A stretch of DNA of 64,000 nucleotides from Ketobacter alkanivorans (GCF_002863865.1 NZ_CP022684.1:62001-126000); one strand, 5' to 3'; positions 46,573 through 55,521 are shown, numbered from the stretch's first letter. Made by a program: numbers and translations. Notes: generated from the letters alone by a model not told the origin.

Positions 46573-46595
46573 AATTATGCGGAGTGCGCATAATT
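46573..46595. repeat. Near-perfect recombination-site-like inverted repeat
   Basis: AATTATGCG - GAGTG - CGCATAATT: perfect 9 bp arms around a 5 bp spacer, followed directly by a partial extra copy (ATGCATAA). This resembles the core site of a tyrosine recombinase. The surrounding 46351-46634 otherwise shows no gene. Confidence 0.5.
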
Positions 46596-46634
46596 ATGCA
46601 TAAAATTGTTTGAAATAAAGACAGGAACCAATGA

Positions 46635-48053
46635 TCACTGCATCAAAGGTGAACGTCTTTCAAGAAAGTAGCGTTCATTGAACTTGTTAATGAAATAGTC
46701 AACGCCCCGTTGTTCGTAACAGCTATACATTGGATCAATCGGCTCACAAAGGGTGTTGTCGCCAATGACTAGCAACTCCGTGATGTCTGGCTCTTTATAC
46801 ACGAGACACCCATCATTGCGTCCGGTCCTGAATATCAGATAGTCTGAATATTTTTCTATTGATCTAAACGGAAATGCAGAATAACTCCAGCGAAGAAAGC
46901 CATCCTTTCTTTTTTGTGCGTTAAAGGCTAGTAGACCCTTAACTTGACGCATGATTTCAATAAAACTATGTAGGAGATCATTTCTAAACAACGTATTTAT
47001 GATGATTTGGGGAAGCTCTACGATTTCGCCATCAGTTGTCTGAATGGCTTTGGCATGGTTTGGTGCGTCAGCTAATTGAATATCGCCAATCTTCACTGGC
47101 ATAGCGTAATGCCAATGGTGGTACCACACTCCAAAAGCAGTACAGTATGGACATTCCCCTAAATACATGCTGTTAGAATCATCTTTCAATGTATGTCCCG
47201 CTGGAGCCCGAATTTTGATTTCGTATGCAATTAGATCTGTAATTTCTCGTAGGGTTTGACGGAGAGTAGTACAAGCTTCTCTCAAAAACCCTCTTTCGTT
47301 GTATTGCCAAGATTGAGACATATTTTCTTGATCGATTTCGTTAAACGTAAAATCTACCCGAGAAATTCCTGTGTGGTAGATCAAATGATCAAAAGAATCC
47401 AGGCCTGGGAATGTTTTCGCCAATAGTGAAGGTAAATACTTTGAGTTTAAACCCGACATTGAGCGGTCTACATCAAAAATGCCCGATGTCATCTTTCCAA
47501 ACCCGTTAGAAAGATATAAATCTACTAAAGAAAATGTCGGGCTCAAATATTCACTTAACTTCGCTTTAAAATTCATGTCTGGAAGGCTACGCATGACTGG
47601 GGAGAGAATGCCGCAGGTCATGCACCTGTTTTCCAAATCACCACCTATCTGGTATGGGCCAAACATAGACCATTCGCGACCACAATCAGGGCATTGATTG
47701 CAGAGTTCAACATCGTGAACGGGGCAAGATTGTAGCCAATCTAAATTATATACATCACAATGAAACAATAGTTTTTCGCATTCAGGACAGCTCTTCCTCT
47801 TTTTAGCGTGGATATCAAAGCGGCGCGGCACCATATAAGAAGGTACCTTGTTTTTTTCAACTGGCAGATAAATATATTCACATCGGCAATCATGTCTCAT
47901 CACAGGAATCGAATGATTGAAGATATGACGGTTAACAGTCTGCCTTATCGTAGTTTTATTTCGACGACAAAAAATAGGATTCGAACGAAACAACCGTCTT
48001 TGGATATTTTGAAGGCTTTCGAACTCGTGCGCATATAACCAGCCTTCGTTCAT
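46635..48053 (-). CDS. tniQ: TniQ/TnsD-family target-selection protein
   Basis: 472 aa protein expected to pick the insertion site and recruit TnsC. It has the TniQ zinc-finger layout: CPECEKLLFHCDVYNLDWLQSCPVHDVELCNQCPDCG (about 84-120), then a further CMTCG. The length lies between short TniQ and long TnsD proteins and leaves room for a DNA-binding C-terminal half. The ATG shares a base with the tnsC stop (TAATG), so translation is coupled. It is the last gene of the operon; no second tniQ-type gene is present. Confidence 0.82.
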   Translation of the reverse strand: MNEGWLYAHEFESLQNIQRRLFRSNPIFCRRNKTTIRQTVNRHIFNHSIPVMRHDCRCEYIYLPVEKNKVPSYMVPRRFDIHAKKRKSCPECEKLLFHCDVYNLDWLQSCPVHDVELCNQCPDCGREWSMFGPYQIGGDLENRCMTCGILSPVMRSLPDMNFKAKLSEYLSPTFSLVDLYLSNGFGKMTSGIFDVDRSMSGLNSKYLPSLLAKTFPGLDSFDHLIYHTGISRVDFTFNEIDQENMSQSWQYNERGFLREACTTLRQTLREITDLIAYEIKIRAPAGHTLKDDSNSMYLGECPYCTAFGVWYHHWHYAMPVKIGDIQLADAPNHAKAIQTTDGEIVELPQIIINTLFRNDLLHSFIEIMRQVKGLLAFNAQKRKDGFLRWSYSAFPFRSIEKYSDYLIFRTGRNDGCLVYKEPDITELLVIGDNTLCEPIDPMYSCYEQRGVDYFINKFNERYFLERRSPLMQ

Positions 48054-49009
48054 TACTTAACCCTGTTGATTTCGTTGGTAATTAAACCAGAAGCCTGTAT
48101 AGCACGGTATACCATAGCTTCGTTTACTCTATTAACGCCTTCTCTTTTTAGATAGCCGCTTAGTAAAGGAGCTATTGTCCCTGTGAAATACTTCATACCC
48201 CAACTCGTCCGACGTTCCGGCTTTTTTACGCGTAGGTATGTTTTCCAAATGAGATCAGTCAAGTTTTCCAGACGCCAGCCGTTTTTAAACGCTTCTGGCA
48301 AGAAGTGCTCAGTGTAAGTTGGACCATCGATTTCTGGAAAACGTAAGGTATCGTACTGTCTCAAACATTTTGACAATTCATCTTTGTTCGTTATGCCCCT
48401 GAAGACATACTTTTGTATAAAAAACCGTCCATGCAAAAAATTATACTGTGAAGTCTTTACCTGGTTTAGAAGGTGATCGCTTTCATCTATATTCCCAAAT
48501 AAGAAGACATTAAGAAGAGCTTTATAGTCTTCGAGAAGTTCATCTTGTAACTCAGCAAATACTATAAGTTGATCGAGTGTCATACGCTGAAACTCATCTA
48601 CAAATAACAATACCTGTCTATTCGAGTGCAGCGCTGCAAGATCAAGAATATAACAGACTATCTGATCCATCATGTCCTCAGGAGAGTATCCTTTTTTATC
48701 CTTTTCCCCAGTTATTCTGTATAAGTTACGATAGCATTGCGCTATCGTGCGTTTGTCTCTTTTCTTCGCTCTGTATGTGATACTAGGTAGAGTTTGGTTT
48801 GTGGTCTTTAATTTAATTGCTTCTTTTATCATCCCTATGGATATAGATTTTCCAGTCCTGCCGTCTCCTAATACTACGCCACCGGTGATGCCACTATTTG
48901 CCCATAAACATATTTCACTTTTCAATTTGCTGATAGCGGGCGTTTCAAATGGAAATCGCATGGTATCCCATATTGGGTGAATGTTTGTGTTAAATGCTTG
49001 CATCTTCAT
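48053..49009 (-). CDS. tnsC: TnsC/TniB-type AAA+ transposition regulator
   Basis: AAA+ ATPase of about 318 aa that links target selection to the transposase. Walker A is VVLGDGRTGKSIS (about 45-57) and Walker B is VLLFVDEFQRM (about 130-142). A TniB-like C-terminal helical region follows. The frame is open from 49069, but that overlaps tnsB by 80 nt. The tandem ATGs at 49012-49003 with GGAGAAG just upstream are better, still overlapping tnsB by about 20 nt. Confidence 0.85.
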   Translation of the reverse strand: MKMQAFNTNIHPIWDTMRFPFETPAISKLKSEICLWANSGITGGVVLGDGRTGKSISIGMIKEAIKLKTTNQTLPSITYRAKKRDKRTIAQCYRNLYRITGEKDKKGYSPEDMMDQIVCYILDLAALHSNRQVLLFVDEFQRMTLDQLIVFAELQDELLEDYKALLNVFLFGNIDESDHLLNQVKTSQYNFLHGRFFIQKYVFRGITNKDELSKCLRQYDTLRFPEIDGPTYTEHFLPEAFKNGWRLENLTDLIWKTYLRVKKPERRTSWGMKYFTGTIAPLLSGYLKREGVNRVNEAMVYRAIQASGLITNEINRVK

Positions 49010-50903
49010 CATCTTCTCCAAAGTATTCTGATGACCATTCTGGAAATTCAGAATCATCGAGCCAATCATCGTCTGTTGATATATATGTGTCCTGGTGATA
49101 AGAGGAAAGAGTTGGTGTGAATTGGTAAGATTGGTTAGTAAACTCGCGATAAACTCTTACTATTTCTCTTGCTCTTCCTGGAAGCTCTTTGTGCTCAAGC
49201 AGGTAATTGAAATACCAAGTAAGATTGTTCTTGATATCTGCCTTTAATTTCTTGCGCAAATCATGGATAAATTTCCTCGTGCGAGTTGAGTGTGGGTGGC
49301 TCTGCCAGCTTTTTGGCGCGTATGCCTTGCCAACGCTACTGTAGTTACTGTCAAGCACCGTTACCCAACGAATATCATTTTCATCAAATTCGAAGTCTGC
49401 ATATTTTTGATTCAGGCATATTTTATAAAGTGATTTACCTCGGTATTTTCGATAACAAAAATTGATGTATGGTTGACCGTTTTCGTTAAAATGTATGCGT
49501 GCTCTCGCTCGCCTGGTAGAAGATACCAATGCCTGTGCGTTGTTAATCGGGAGCCTTGGAATATAGGCGCTTGATAGTAAATACTCCAAATCCGTCAATG
49601 GTGTTAGATGCTTTAAGGTGGCTCTTGGTTTTGCATTTTCATTCGCTAACGACATTTCAATGAATTCTTCTAATGCTGTTAAGCTGATTATTGGAGGTTT
49701 TTTTGAATTTTTTACGCTTTCACGAGTTGGGTCTGCTGGACCTGTTCCTGAAGTAGATTTGAACATGTGGCTGCCTTCGCAGAGGATTTTGAAGGCAAAC
49801 TCGATCCAGTTTCTGTCTTTTGGCAGTTTCGGTATTCCAGCAGAAAACGTTGCGCCGAGATAGTCTGCTGAGGTGATATGGCTTCTAACCGAGTTCGCGG
49901 TGTTTTCTAAAGCGTTGTCTAGTAAAACTCGTCCAATAGCTGGCGCACTCTCCAAGCAAAAAAGATTTTCAGAAGGATATCCAGCTCCCGGTATATATTT
50001 GAATCCCGGTGTGCGGAATTCAATACGTTTCCAAGGTTGATAGATCCGGTCAATGCATATCAGAATTTCATATTGATTTGGCTTGCTGTTTAAGATGAAT
50101 ACGTATGATAGGTTTACAGTAGTGGCAACGTCTCGAGCTACGAGAAGGGAGATACGATCCACTCTTTGAGCCTGTATTCTTCCTTCAAATTCCAGCAGTA
50201 CAGAAGACGGGGTGTCAACGCAATGGTGGTCTATCTGTATCTCGGAATAGGCTGTGGGATCAGACTTCACTCGATCTAGTACGCGGATTTCTCTGTCGTG
50301 TTTTGAAATTATATCTAGCTCAAGCTCATGCCTTCTTTTATTTAAGTACAACCTGCAACTTTCATATCCACGTAAAACTTCCGTGTAGGGGTAACAATCA
50401 TGCGGCCAATCATTTTGTTCCAGGAAAGCTAATAACGTAGAGTGAAAGACGTTAGCCTTGATATTTTGGCCCCAGGCTTGGTCTGTTACATCTGCAAGTA
50501 TGTGCTCATCTAGATGTCTTCTCAGGCCGGGTACCCTGTCAAGTAAAGCTGAAAACGCACCCTGAGCCCCTATAGAATTTGTTAAACTCGGTAATGGAGA
50601 TTTACGGTTGTAATTACTTCTGCGAAAGTGTGGTATTAATGCTTTCGATAGCGGTGGATCGTCGGTGTCATCACCTGCAAGACAGCGAGACATGATTTTA
50701 TGGATGGAGCCTTCAGAAAGGTTATACTCTGTTGCGATAGCGCTGAATGTCTTCCCTGACAGAACATGAGAAACTATTGTTTGATTTCTTAAATATCCAC
50801 GCCGTTTTTTGGCAGGAATTTCATTGAATGGTATCAAAGGCCAATTGCTGAGCTGCCATAGATAGGGGTGTTGGTTGAGGCGTTCGCGCCAATTTATATA
50901 CAT
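48990..50903 (-). CDS. tnsB: TnsB-type DDE transposase
   Basis: Mu/retroviral-integrase-like transposase that joins the 3' ends of the element to target DNA. In 637 aa the N-terminal HTH region (VLSGKTFSAIATEYNLSEGSIHKIMSR) is followed by the catalytic core. Asp in IQIDHHCVDT (about 225), Asp in LVARDVATTV (about 257) and Glu in RNWIEFAFK (about 368) fit a DDE set. The rest is the C-terminal domain of Mu-type transposases, with an acidic tail. The ATG at 50903 overlaps the tnsA end by 10 nt; a TTG 12 nt earlier is possible. Confidence 0.86.
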   Translation of the reverse strand: MYINWRERLNQHPYLWQLSNWPLIPFNEIPAKKRRGYLRNQTIVSHVLSGKTFSAIATEYNLSEGSIHKIMSRCLAGDDTDDPPLSKALIPHFRRSNYNRKSPLPSLTNSIGAQGAFSALLDRVPGLRRHLDEHILADVTDQAWGQNIKANVFHSTLLAFLEQNDWPHDCYPYTEVLRGYESCRLYLNKRRHELELDIISKHDREIRVLDRVKSDPTAYSEIQIDHHCVDTPSSVLLEFEGRIQAQRVDRISLLVARDVATTVNLSYVFILNSKPNQYEILICIDRIYQPWKRIEFRTPGFKYIPGAGYPSENLFCLESAPAIGRVLLDNALENTANSVRSHITSADYLGATFSAGIPKLPKDRNWIEFAFKILCEGSHMFKSTSGTGPADPTRESVKNSKKPPIISLTALEEFIEMSLANENAKPRATLKHLTPLTDLEYLLSSAYIPRLPINNAQALVSSTRRARARIHFNENGQPYINFCYRKYRGKSLYKICLNQKYADFEFDENDIRWVTVLDSNYSSVGKAYAPKSWQSHPHSTRTRKFIHDLRKKLKADIKNNLTWYFNYLLEHKELPGRAREIVRVYREFTNQSYQFTPTLSSYHQDTYISTDDDWLDDSEFPEWSSEYFGEDDEDASI

Positions 50904-51553
50904 GGCGTCACCCAACTATCAAAGTTCAGATTACGTTCGCTTAGATTGCAACACAGGCAACCTTTGTGTAGCAGCCGAAATATAGAAAGTTCGCGAAGAT
51001 GTCGATTGGCTGGAATATTGCGATCTAAAAGTTCCCCAAAATATGCGCCTTCTACAGGAATTATTTCTTCTATGAGTCGGCGTTCGGTAGGTTCGGTATC
51101 GTAGTGCTGCCCCCTTACCAGAACTCTGATTATCGTTAGCCAATTTTCAGCCAAGATTTCTTGTTCGTATAATTCTTCGTTTGAAATAACCTGGAAGTGA
51201 AAGCCATTGAGCCTAAGGTATTCTTCAAAATCATCTCGCCAGGGTTTATCAAATCGGCCACCGCGTTTAATCTCGATGATAGTTTTCTTGGTGCCTTCCT
51301 GGACAAAACAGTCTGGCGTATAAAGGGTTCGACCAATCTGAAATCGAAATGGTTGAGGCACAAACCAAGGTACACGATCTTTAGACTCGTTAATTGCCGC
51401 GTGATATAGCTCAGCACGGGAGTGGAAGCAGGCCACATGCGGAAACTTCACGAAATGCTGTTCGTGATAATCTGCCGACATGCGTAACGACTTCGGGGTT
51501 GGGATCTGGGTAGGTACCCAATCGTTTACCTTGATCTTTGTATTCGCATTCAT
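50894..51553 (-). CDS. tnsA: TnsA-type endonuclease
   Basis: Cuts the 5' ends of the element so that transposition proceeds by cut and paste. The 219 aa chain has the TnsA nuclease core, YTPDCFVQEGTKKTIIEIKRGG: the Asp followed by E-x-K is the restriction-enzyme-like site. A TnsA C-terminal domain of HTH character (LTIIRVLVRGQ, LRELSIFRLLHKGCL) follows. The open frame reaches 51721, but the ATG at 51553 with AGGTGA about 5 nt upstream matches the family start (NANTKIKVNDW). It is the first gene of the operon, whose promoter lies in the right-end repeats. Confidence 0.85.
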   Translation of the reverse strand: MNANTKIKVNDWVPTQIPTPKSLRMSADYHEQHFVKFPHVACFHSRAELYHAAINESKDRVPWFVPQPFRFQIGRTLYTPDCFVQEGTKKTIIEIKRGGRFDKPWRDDFEEYLRLNGFHFQVISNEELYEQEILAENWLTIIRVLVRGQHYDTEPTERRLIEEIIPVEGAYFGELLDRNIPANRHLRELSIFRLLHKGCLCCNLSERNLNFDSWVTPCI

Positions 51554-51606
51554 ATATTCACCTATATAAGCAAACCACTCTTTAACGTCAGATCTGAGCG
51601 AATTTT

Positions 51607-51770
51607 GGCGATAGCAAATCACCAATACCCGCAATACAGATACAGCCGGTGTTTTTCTCTGGGCGAAAAAGATCTGTACCAAAAACAGTAAAGTTTTTGG
51701 CGCAACAGGAATCTGTAACAAGGGGAGGGTTGACGATTCGCTTCTTGGTAGGCGATACTGACACTGTCAC
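51607..51770. repeat. TnsB-site-like repeats of the Tn7-like right end
   Basis: Three good and one weak copy of a repeat GGCG-n(8-10)-(T/A)CTGT are present in one orientation: 51662 (GGCGAAAAAGATCTGTACC), 51699 (GGCGCAACAGGAATCTGTAA), 51751 (GGCGATACTGACACTGTCA) and weakly 51607 (GGCGATAGCAAATCACC). The spacing of about 40-55 bp and the position upstream of tnsA fit transposase binding sites at the right end. Confidence 0.55.
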
Positions 51771-51792
51771 ATGCGGTATCACACATACCGAG

Positions 51793-51827
51793 AAGCGGAA
51801 TCAGCCCCTTGGCTTATTCCGCTTTTT
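51793..51827 (+). terminator. Hairpin terminator just outside the Tn7-like right end
   Basis: Fourteen-bp arms (AAGCGGAATCAGCC and GGCTTATTCCGCTT, one mismatch) around a CCTT loop, then TTTTT on the plus strand. It insulates the element from the XRE gene downstream in either direction. Confidence 0.75.
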
Positions 51828-51840
51828 CATTTGTACTTCT

Positions 51841-52227
51841 CTATAGCGTTAAATATTCTTCATCGTTCGTTTCCTTCTGATTGATTTTCAGGATCGAAGA
51901 GATCGCAGTAGCTTCAGCCTGACTAATTGACCCTAGCCGTTTCCAAAGCTCATCTACTAACGCATATTCGTGTACGGATACGTCTTTCGGAACGCGTCGT
52001 TGACGCTGGGAACACTCTGCTGCTCTAAGTAAGGCCGTTTTCTCTTCGGGTGTGAGCTGAAGTCCGGTTGTTATGGCTTCCAATAAATGTTCTGTGGGCG
52101 GTCCTTTTCGGCCTTTTTCCATTGCGCTGATATAACAGGGAGCGACCTGGAGCAGGTCTGCCAATTGCTGTTGTTGCAGTCCTCGGCGACGACGAAGATC
52201 CGATAATTGAAGCCCAAATGGAGTCAT
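51841..52227 (-). CDS. XRE-family helix-turn-helix regulator
   Basis: 128 aa DNA-binding protein. The HTH is in LQLSDLRRRRGLQQQQLADLLQVAPCYISAMEKGRKGPP (about 5-45), with a helical C-terminal half of unknown partner. It points toward the transposition genes but is separated from tnsA by the terminator and the right-end repeats. Upstream (52228-52523) is an AT-rich gap of about 296 bp that probably holds its promoter and operators. Confidence 0.85.
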   Translation of the reverse strand: MTPFGLQLSDLRRRRGLQQQQLADLLQVAPCYISAMEKGRKGPPTEHLLEAITTGLQLTPEEKTALLRAAECSQRQRRVPKDVSVHEYALVDELWKRLGSISQAEATAISSILKINQKETNDEEYLTL

Positions 52228-52334
52228 AAACTTTACCGCTTTAGGTATGTTTATTTCAGGCTATGGGGCAGAGCGAGGAAAGTCAAAAAACTGAAAGAAT
52301 AATCAAGCATAGGTTGTTGATATTATAATAAATG

Positions 52335-52385
52335 TTCGGAATATATTCGGAAAAAATACTCAGGTTTTTAGACTATATCTAGTCT
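52335..52385. promoter_or_regulatory. Repeats in the gap upstream of the XRE gene
   Basis: TTCGGAA occurs twice in tandem around 52335-52352. AGACTA-TATC-TAGTCT (52370-52385) is a perfect inverted repeat. These are candidate operators for the XRE protein. Nothing else was seen in 52228-52523. Confidence 0.35.
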
Positions 52386-52523
52386 AATATTTGCTTTTAT
52401 TTTTAAACTTGGTAGCCGTGGATACTAACAAATATTTTCAGATCAGTCGGCCTCAATGCCAAGAAAAACCGGAAAGTAACAAAAATCATGAATGCACTTA
52501 GAATGACAGGTGGCGGTAAAATT

Positions 52524-53336
52524 CTAACCATGACCGACTTTTTCTGGACACTCTTCTATTCTCGATAGGTACAACTGGTATTCAGGTGGTCGCTGAATAT
52601 CGGGGTTTTCAGCGACTTCAAGGTCTCTCAATACATAAGTCACAAGTGCCCGGCGAGTCTTTACCTGACGTCCCGCTGCGCCATTGAAAAGCTCATCTCT
52701 TATGAGTTGTTCCTGGGCGGAATTCAAGCGTGGATGTGGACGCAGTTGCAAGATCACATATTCTTCCCAATCGGAATCTAGCGGCGTTGGCTTATCCTTT
52801 TCTACTGGTTCGGCGGTGCTAATGCGGGCTAGATTGAAGTCGCGATGTTCCCCTGTGGCTTCGTCGAACGCACGGAGGTGCCAACGCCTACCAGCAAAAA
52901 CAAATGCCTTTGGATGTAAGATACGTTCGACTCCAGCTGGATTATTCATCGAACGATAAGTAACCTGAACTGCGCCGTTTATAGCCGTGACCCCATGCAG
53001 GATACGGAAACACTTGGGTTCCATGTGGGTAAAGTCCTGCCGAACCTCTTCCATCTCAATGTTTACCCTGTTATTGGCCACGGCACGGAAGTACCGATCA
53101 ATACTCAGGGCTGCGATGCCAGGGGTAAAGCGGGGAGTGGGAATATAGCGACCCCTGCCTTCTCCTTTGGCAGGAGAAGCGTTGCGAGGATAGGCATTAC
53201 GATACGCAGAAATGATGCGTGATGCCTGCACACTGGTAATACCGAACGTCTCACGCAACCGTTTGTTGGTTAAAAGGCCTTCGTAAGCCAATACCAGTTC
53301 GATGAACTCAAACTGCTTGGAGGTTCGTGAATCCAC
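52524..53336 (-). CDS. WYL-domain transcription regulator (BrxR/CapW-like)
   Basis: Regulator of about 270 aa that probably represses the adjacent jet operon. It has a winged HTH at the N terminus (FIELVLAYEGLLTNKRLRETFGITSVQASRIISAYRNAYP), a WYL-type ligand domain centred on GRRWHLRAFDEATGEHRDFNLARI and a C-terminal extension. This is the layout of BrxR/CapW regulators found beside phage-defence operons. The frame opens at a TTG (53360); the GTG at 53336 is slightly better placed. It is divergent from jetA over a short region with a strong palindrome. Confidence 0.82.
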   Translation of the reverse strand: MDSRTSKQFEFIELVLAYEGLLTNKRLRETFGITSVQASRIISAYRNAYPRNASPAKGEGRGRYIPTPRFTPGIAALSIDRYFRAVANNRVNIEMEEVRQDFTHMEPKCFRILHGVTAINGAVQVTYRSMNNPAGVERILHPKAFVFAGRRWHLRAFDEATGEHRDFNLARISTAEPVEKDKPTPLDSDWEEYVILQLRPHPRLNSAQEQLIRDELFNGAAGRQVKTRRALVTYVLRDLEVAENPDIQRPPEYQLYLSRIEECPEKVGHG

Positions 53337-53363
53337 TTTCGTTGATCTTCTGGATTGCAATTT

Positions 53364-53394
53364 ACATGCATGTTAATTTAACATTGATGTTAAA
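53364..53394. promoter_or_regulatory. Palindromic operator between the WYL regulator and jetA
   Basis: TTTAACAT-TG-ATGTTAAA (53377-53394) is an 8 bp-arm perfect inverted repeat, preceded by the palindrome ACATGCATGT at 53364. It sits between the two divergent starts, the natural site for repression of both promoters. Confidence 0.6.
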
Positions 53395-53408
53395 AGAAGG
53401 GAAGACCA

Positions 53409-54896
53409 ATGACTGATTTGATCGCTAATCTCTTTGATCGAGTTCCGGAGCGTGTCTTTCGTCCATTAGGGGCGGTTGACCACACTCGGCGCAATTGGTT
53501 GTTGCTGTCCCATCTGTATAACGACTTTTTTGCGCCCGAGGCTGACCCTCCTGATGGAGAAGGCTGGACTCAAAAGCGCGTGACTGCCTCCATTGAGCGT
53601 TTTCTACAACGCTGGGACGATGAGCATGGGGCTGACCCTGAGGAGCTAGGAACACCACTCAATGTAAGAGCGCATGGTGCATTAAAAATGCTGACGGAGA
53701 GTGAGTGGCTTAGTGTTGACCGAGTGGGATTTACTCAATTCATCATCATGCGGCCAACTGTACAAGGGCTTTTTGAACTACTGAAGAACTTTGCAGAGCA
53801 AGGTCCGGAGTTCATCGGTGGTCGCGTACAGTCCATACGCAATAACTTGGTTCAGGTGCAAGCTGACCCTGAGGCGAATGCGGCTGTATTTCAACTGGCT
53901 GCCAAGGAGTGTTCAGCGCTGTTGCGCATGTTGAACACCACAAGGATGCGTGTACGGGAAGCAAGCGATTATCTTCGTCAGCAAAACACAACACACATTT
54001 TTCTCGAGCGCTTTTTTGGTGAGTATATATCGAGTTTGTATATTGGAGACTACTCCGATTTATTCTCTAAAAACCACCCATTGACATCTCGGTGGGAGAT
54101 TATTGATCTGGTTTCCCAGATATCTGAGGAGACTGAAAGTAGAGGAAAATTGCGAGCCTGGTATCGAAAGAATCTCCGCTGTCGAAATGATGAGGAGGCG
54201 GATTACCTGATTGACGCCGACACCTCAAGGGTACTGGCACTGCGCGAAGTAGACAGGCTACTGACACGATTAAAAGATGCAGTGACCCGCGCGAACGATC
54301 AGGCACTGGGTTACCTAGAGTATAAAGTAAGGTCACAGGGTAATTTCGATCTGTGGATCGATCAGACGCTTGATGCTCTTGTTCGCACGGCAGATTCGCA
54401 GAAAGAAGAGGACTTGTTGATAGCGATGGGGTGGTCACAAGGCAGGCTTCTCAGTGAAGCAGCTCTGAAGTTACCTACTGTGAAACCACTCAAGCGTAAA
54501 GGCGCGGTTATTCAAAAACGCCAGCTCTCTCCCGAAGCTCAGGCCCGGCGTTTGGTGCGACAAATAATGAAAGGTAATCGCGAAGTTTCTGAGGCCAAAA
54601 TACTAGCCTATGTTGATCGCCACTTGCCTTCTGGAGGTGAAATCGAAAGCGGATCGTTGGTCGTTGAGTCGATCAACGATTTATGTGTTTTGGCCGCTTT
54701 CAGCCGGTTAGGACTCGTGGCGGAAAGAGCGCTGAGAAACGAGAAAAAAGGTCTAGTGAGAGACAAGCTCTACAGAGAGCTCGGGCGATATATTGAGATT
54801 GAGCTCACCGGCGAGCGTTTTGAGAATCAATATCTGGAAGCGCCATCAGTAAGGATTCGTCGACTTCAAAACAAAGGGCAGGCGTATGTCGGTTAA
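53409..54896 (+). CDS. jetA: Wadjet JetA (MukF-like kleisin subunit)
   Basis: Kleisin-type subunit of the JetABC condensin-like complex that recognises small circular plasmids. The 495 aa protein starts LIANLFDRVPERVFRPLGAVDHTRRNWLLLSHLYNDFF with winged-helix character, followed by a long helical middle. The C-terminal half carries Arg-rich segments near residues 360-400 (RKGAVIQKRQLSPEAQARRLVRQIM). Identity rests on operon order and on the JetB, JetC and JetD downstream. AAGGGAAG precedes the ATG. The last 11 nt overlap jetB. Confidence 0.82.
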   Translation: MTDLIANLFDRVPERVFRPLGAVDHTRRNWLLLSHLYNDFFAPEADPPDGEGWTQKRVTASIERFLQRWDDEHGADPEELGTPLNVRAHGALKMLTESEWLSVDRVGFTQFIIMRPTVQGLFELLKNFAEQGPEFIGGRVQSIRNNLVQVQADPEANAAVFQLAAKECSALLRMLNTTRMRVREASDYLRQQNTTHIFLERFFGEYISSLYIGDYSDLFSKNHPLTSRWEIIDLVSQISEETESRGKLRAWYRKNLRCRNDEEADYLIDADTSRVLALREVDRLLTRLKDAVTRANDQALGYLEYKVRSQGNFDLWIDQTLDALVRTADSQKEEDLLIAMGWSQGRLLSEAALKLPTVKPLKRKGAVIQKRQLSPEAQARRLVRQIMKGNREVSEAKILAYVDRHLPSGGEIESGSLVVESINDLCVLAAFSRLGLVAERALRNEKKGLVRDKLYRELGRYIEIELTGERFENQYLEAPSVRIRRLQNKGQAYVG

Positions 54897-55521
54897 TTGG
54901 CACCGTGTTGCTGAACGCCAGGGAACGTTCACTGTTCAAGATTTTCAACGAGCAGCGCTTCGCTTGATCGTCGATCAGATTCTTTACCAAGCCAACGCAA
55001 AGCAACGTGTCGACTACGATCTTATTGCTGCCTACGAAAAAGAATACACAGAAGTGCTTGACCTGCTGGGTTGCAAACTTGACCACAATGCAAGAGAGCG
55101 CTATGTCGCGGCTGTCCCCACACAGCCGGATGTCAGCAAAATACCTCTAATGCATACGCTTTTGGCCTTGGTGCTGAGAAAGCTCTACGACCATCATATG
55201 AATCGCGGTTCTCTCAATGCCGGCATAGCGGGTGTCAGTCTATCCGAATTGGAAACAGCTTTTAAAGAATCGACCGGTCGCGATCTACCCATGAAGCCGC
55301 AAACTGAGTTGATGGCTATGTTAGACGCGATGAAGCGTTGGGGTATTGCTCGAGCTGTGAAAGCCGATAACGTGGGCGAGGTAACGTGGTATGTGGAAAT
55401 ACTGCCAGGGATTCAGAGTTTGATCACTGAGCGATCGCTGGCTATGTTGAAAGCCCACGCAGAAGTACTGTATGAGCCAGACGGAGTTAATCCAGAAGAT
55501 ACTGATGGGGGCAGGAGATGA
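54886..55521 (+). CDS. jetB: Wadjet JetB (MukE-like subunit, DUF4194)
   Basis: 211 aa kite-type accessory subunit. It shows the DUF4194 pattern: LALVLRKLYDHHMNRG in the middle and MLDAMKRWGIARAV plus EILPGIQSLITERSLAML toward the end. It overlaps both jetA (11 nt) and jetC (4 nt), so stoichiometric translation is likely. It has no catalytic motif and is expected to bridge JetA and JetC. Confidence 0.83.
   Translation: MSVNWHRVAERQGTFTVQDFQRAALRLIVDQILYQANAKQRVDYDLIAAYEKEYTEVLDLLGCKLDHNARERYVAAVPTQPDVSKIPLMHTLLALVLRKLYDHHMNRGSLNAGIAGVSLSELETAFKESTGRDLPMKPQTELMAMLDAMKRWGIARAVKADNVGEVTWYVEILPGIQSLITERSLAMLKAHAEVLYEPDGVNPEDTDGGRR

Larger units (their letters stand above)
46635..51785 (-). mobile_element. 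Tn7-like transposition module (tnsA-tnsB-tnsC-tniQ) with right end
   Basis: Four overlapping minus-strand genes in the order tnsA, tnsB, tnsC, tniQ/tnsD, with a repeat-bearing right end beside tnsA, form a Tn7-like element core. The sequence is AT-rich compared with the helicase gene to the left. The outer boundary near tnsA is either 51771 (minus strand TGTGACAGTG) or 51785 (minus strand TGTGTGATACC). The left end, beyond any cargo, was not found, so the element may extend further left than listed. No tnsE, cas gene or CRISPR array is visible, so targeting would depend on the TniQ/TnsD protein. Confidence 0.8.

Noticed and set aside
46351..52523. CRISPR array or cas genes accompanying the Tn7-like genes
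   Set aside because: No regular direct repeats with unique spacers and no cas-type protein were seen.
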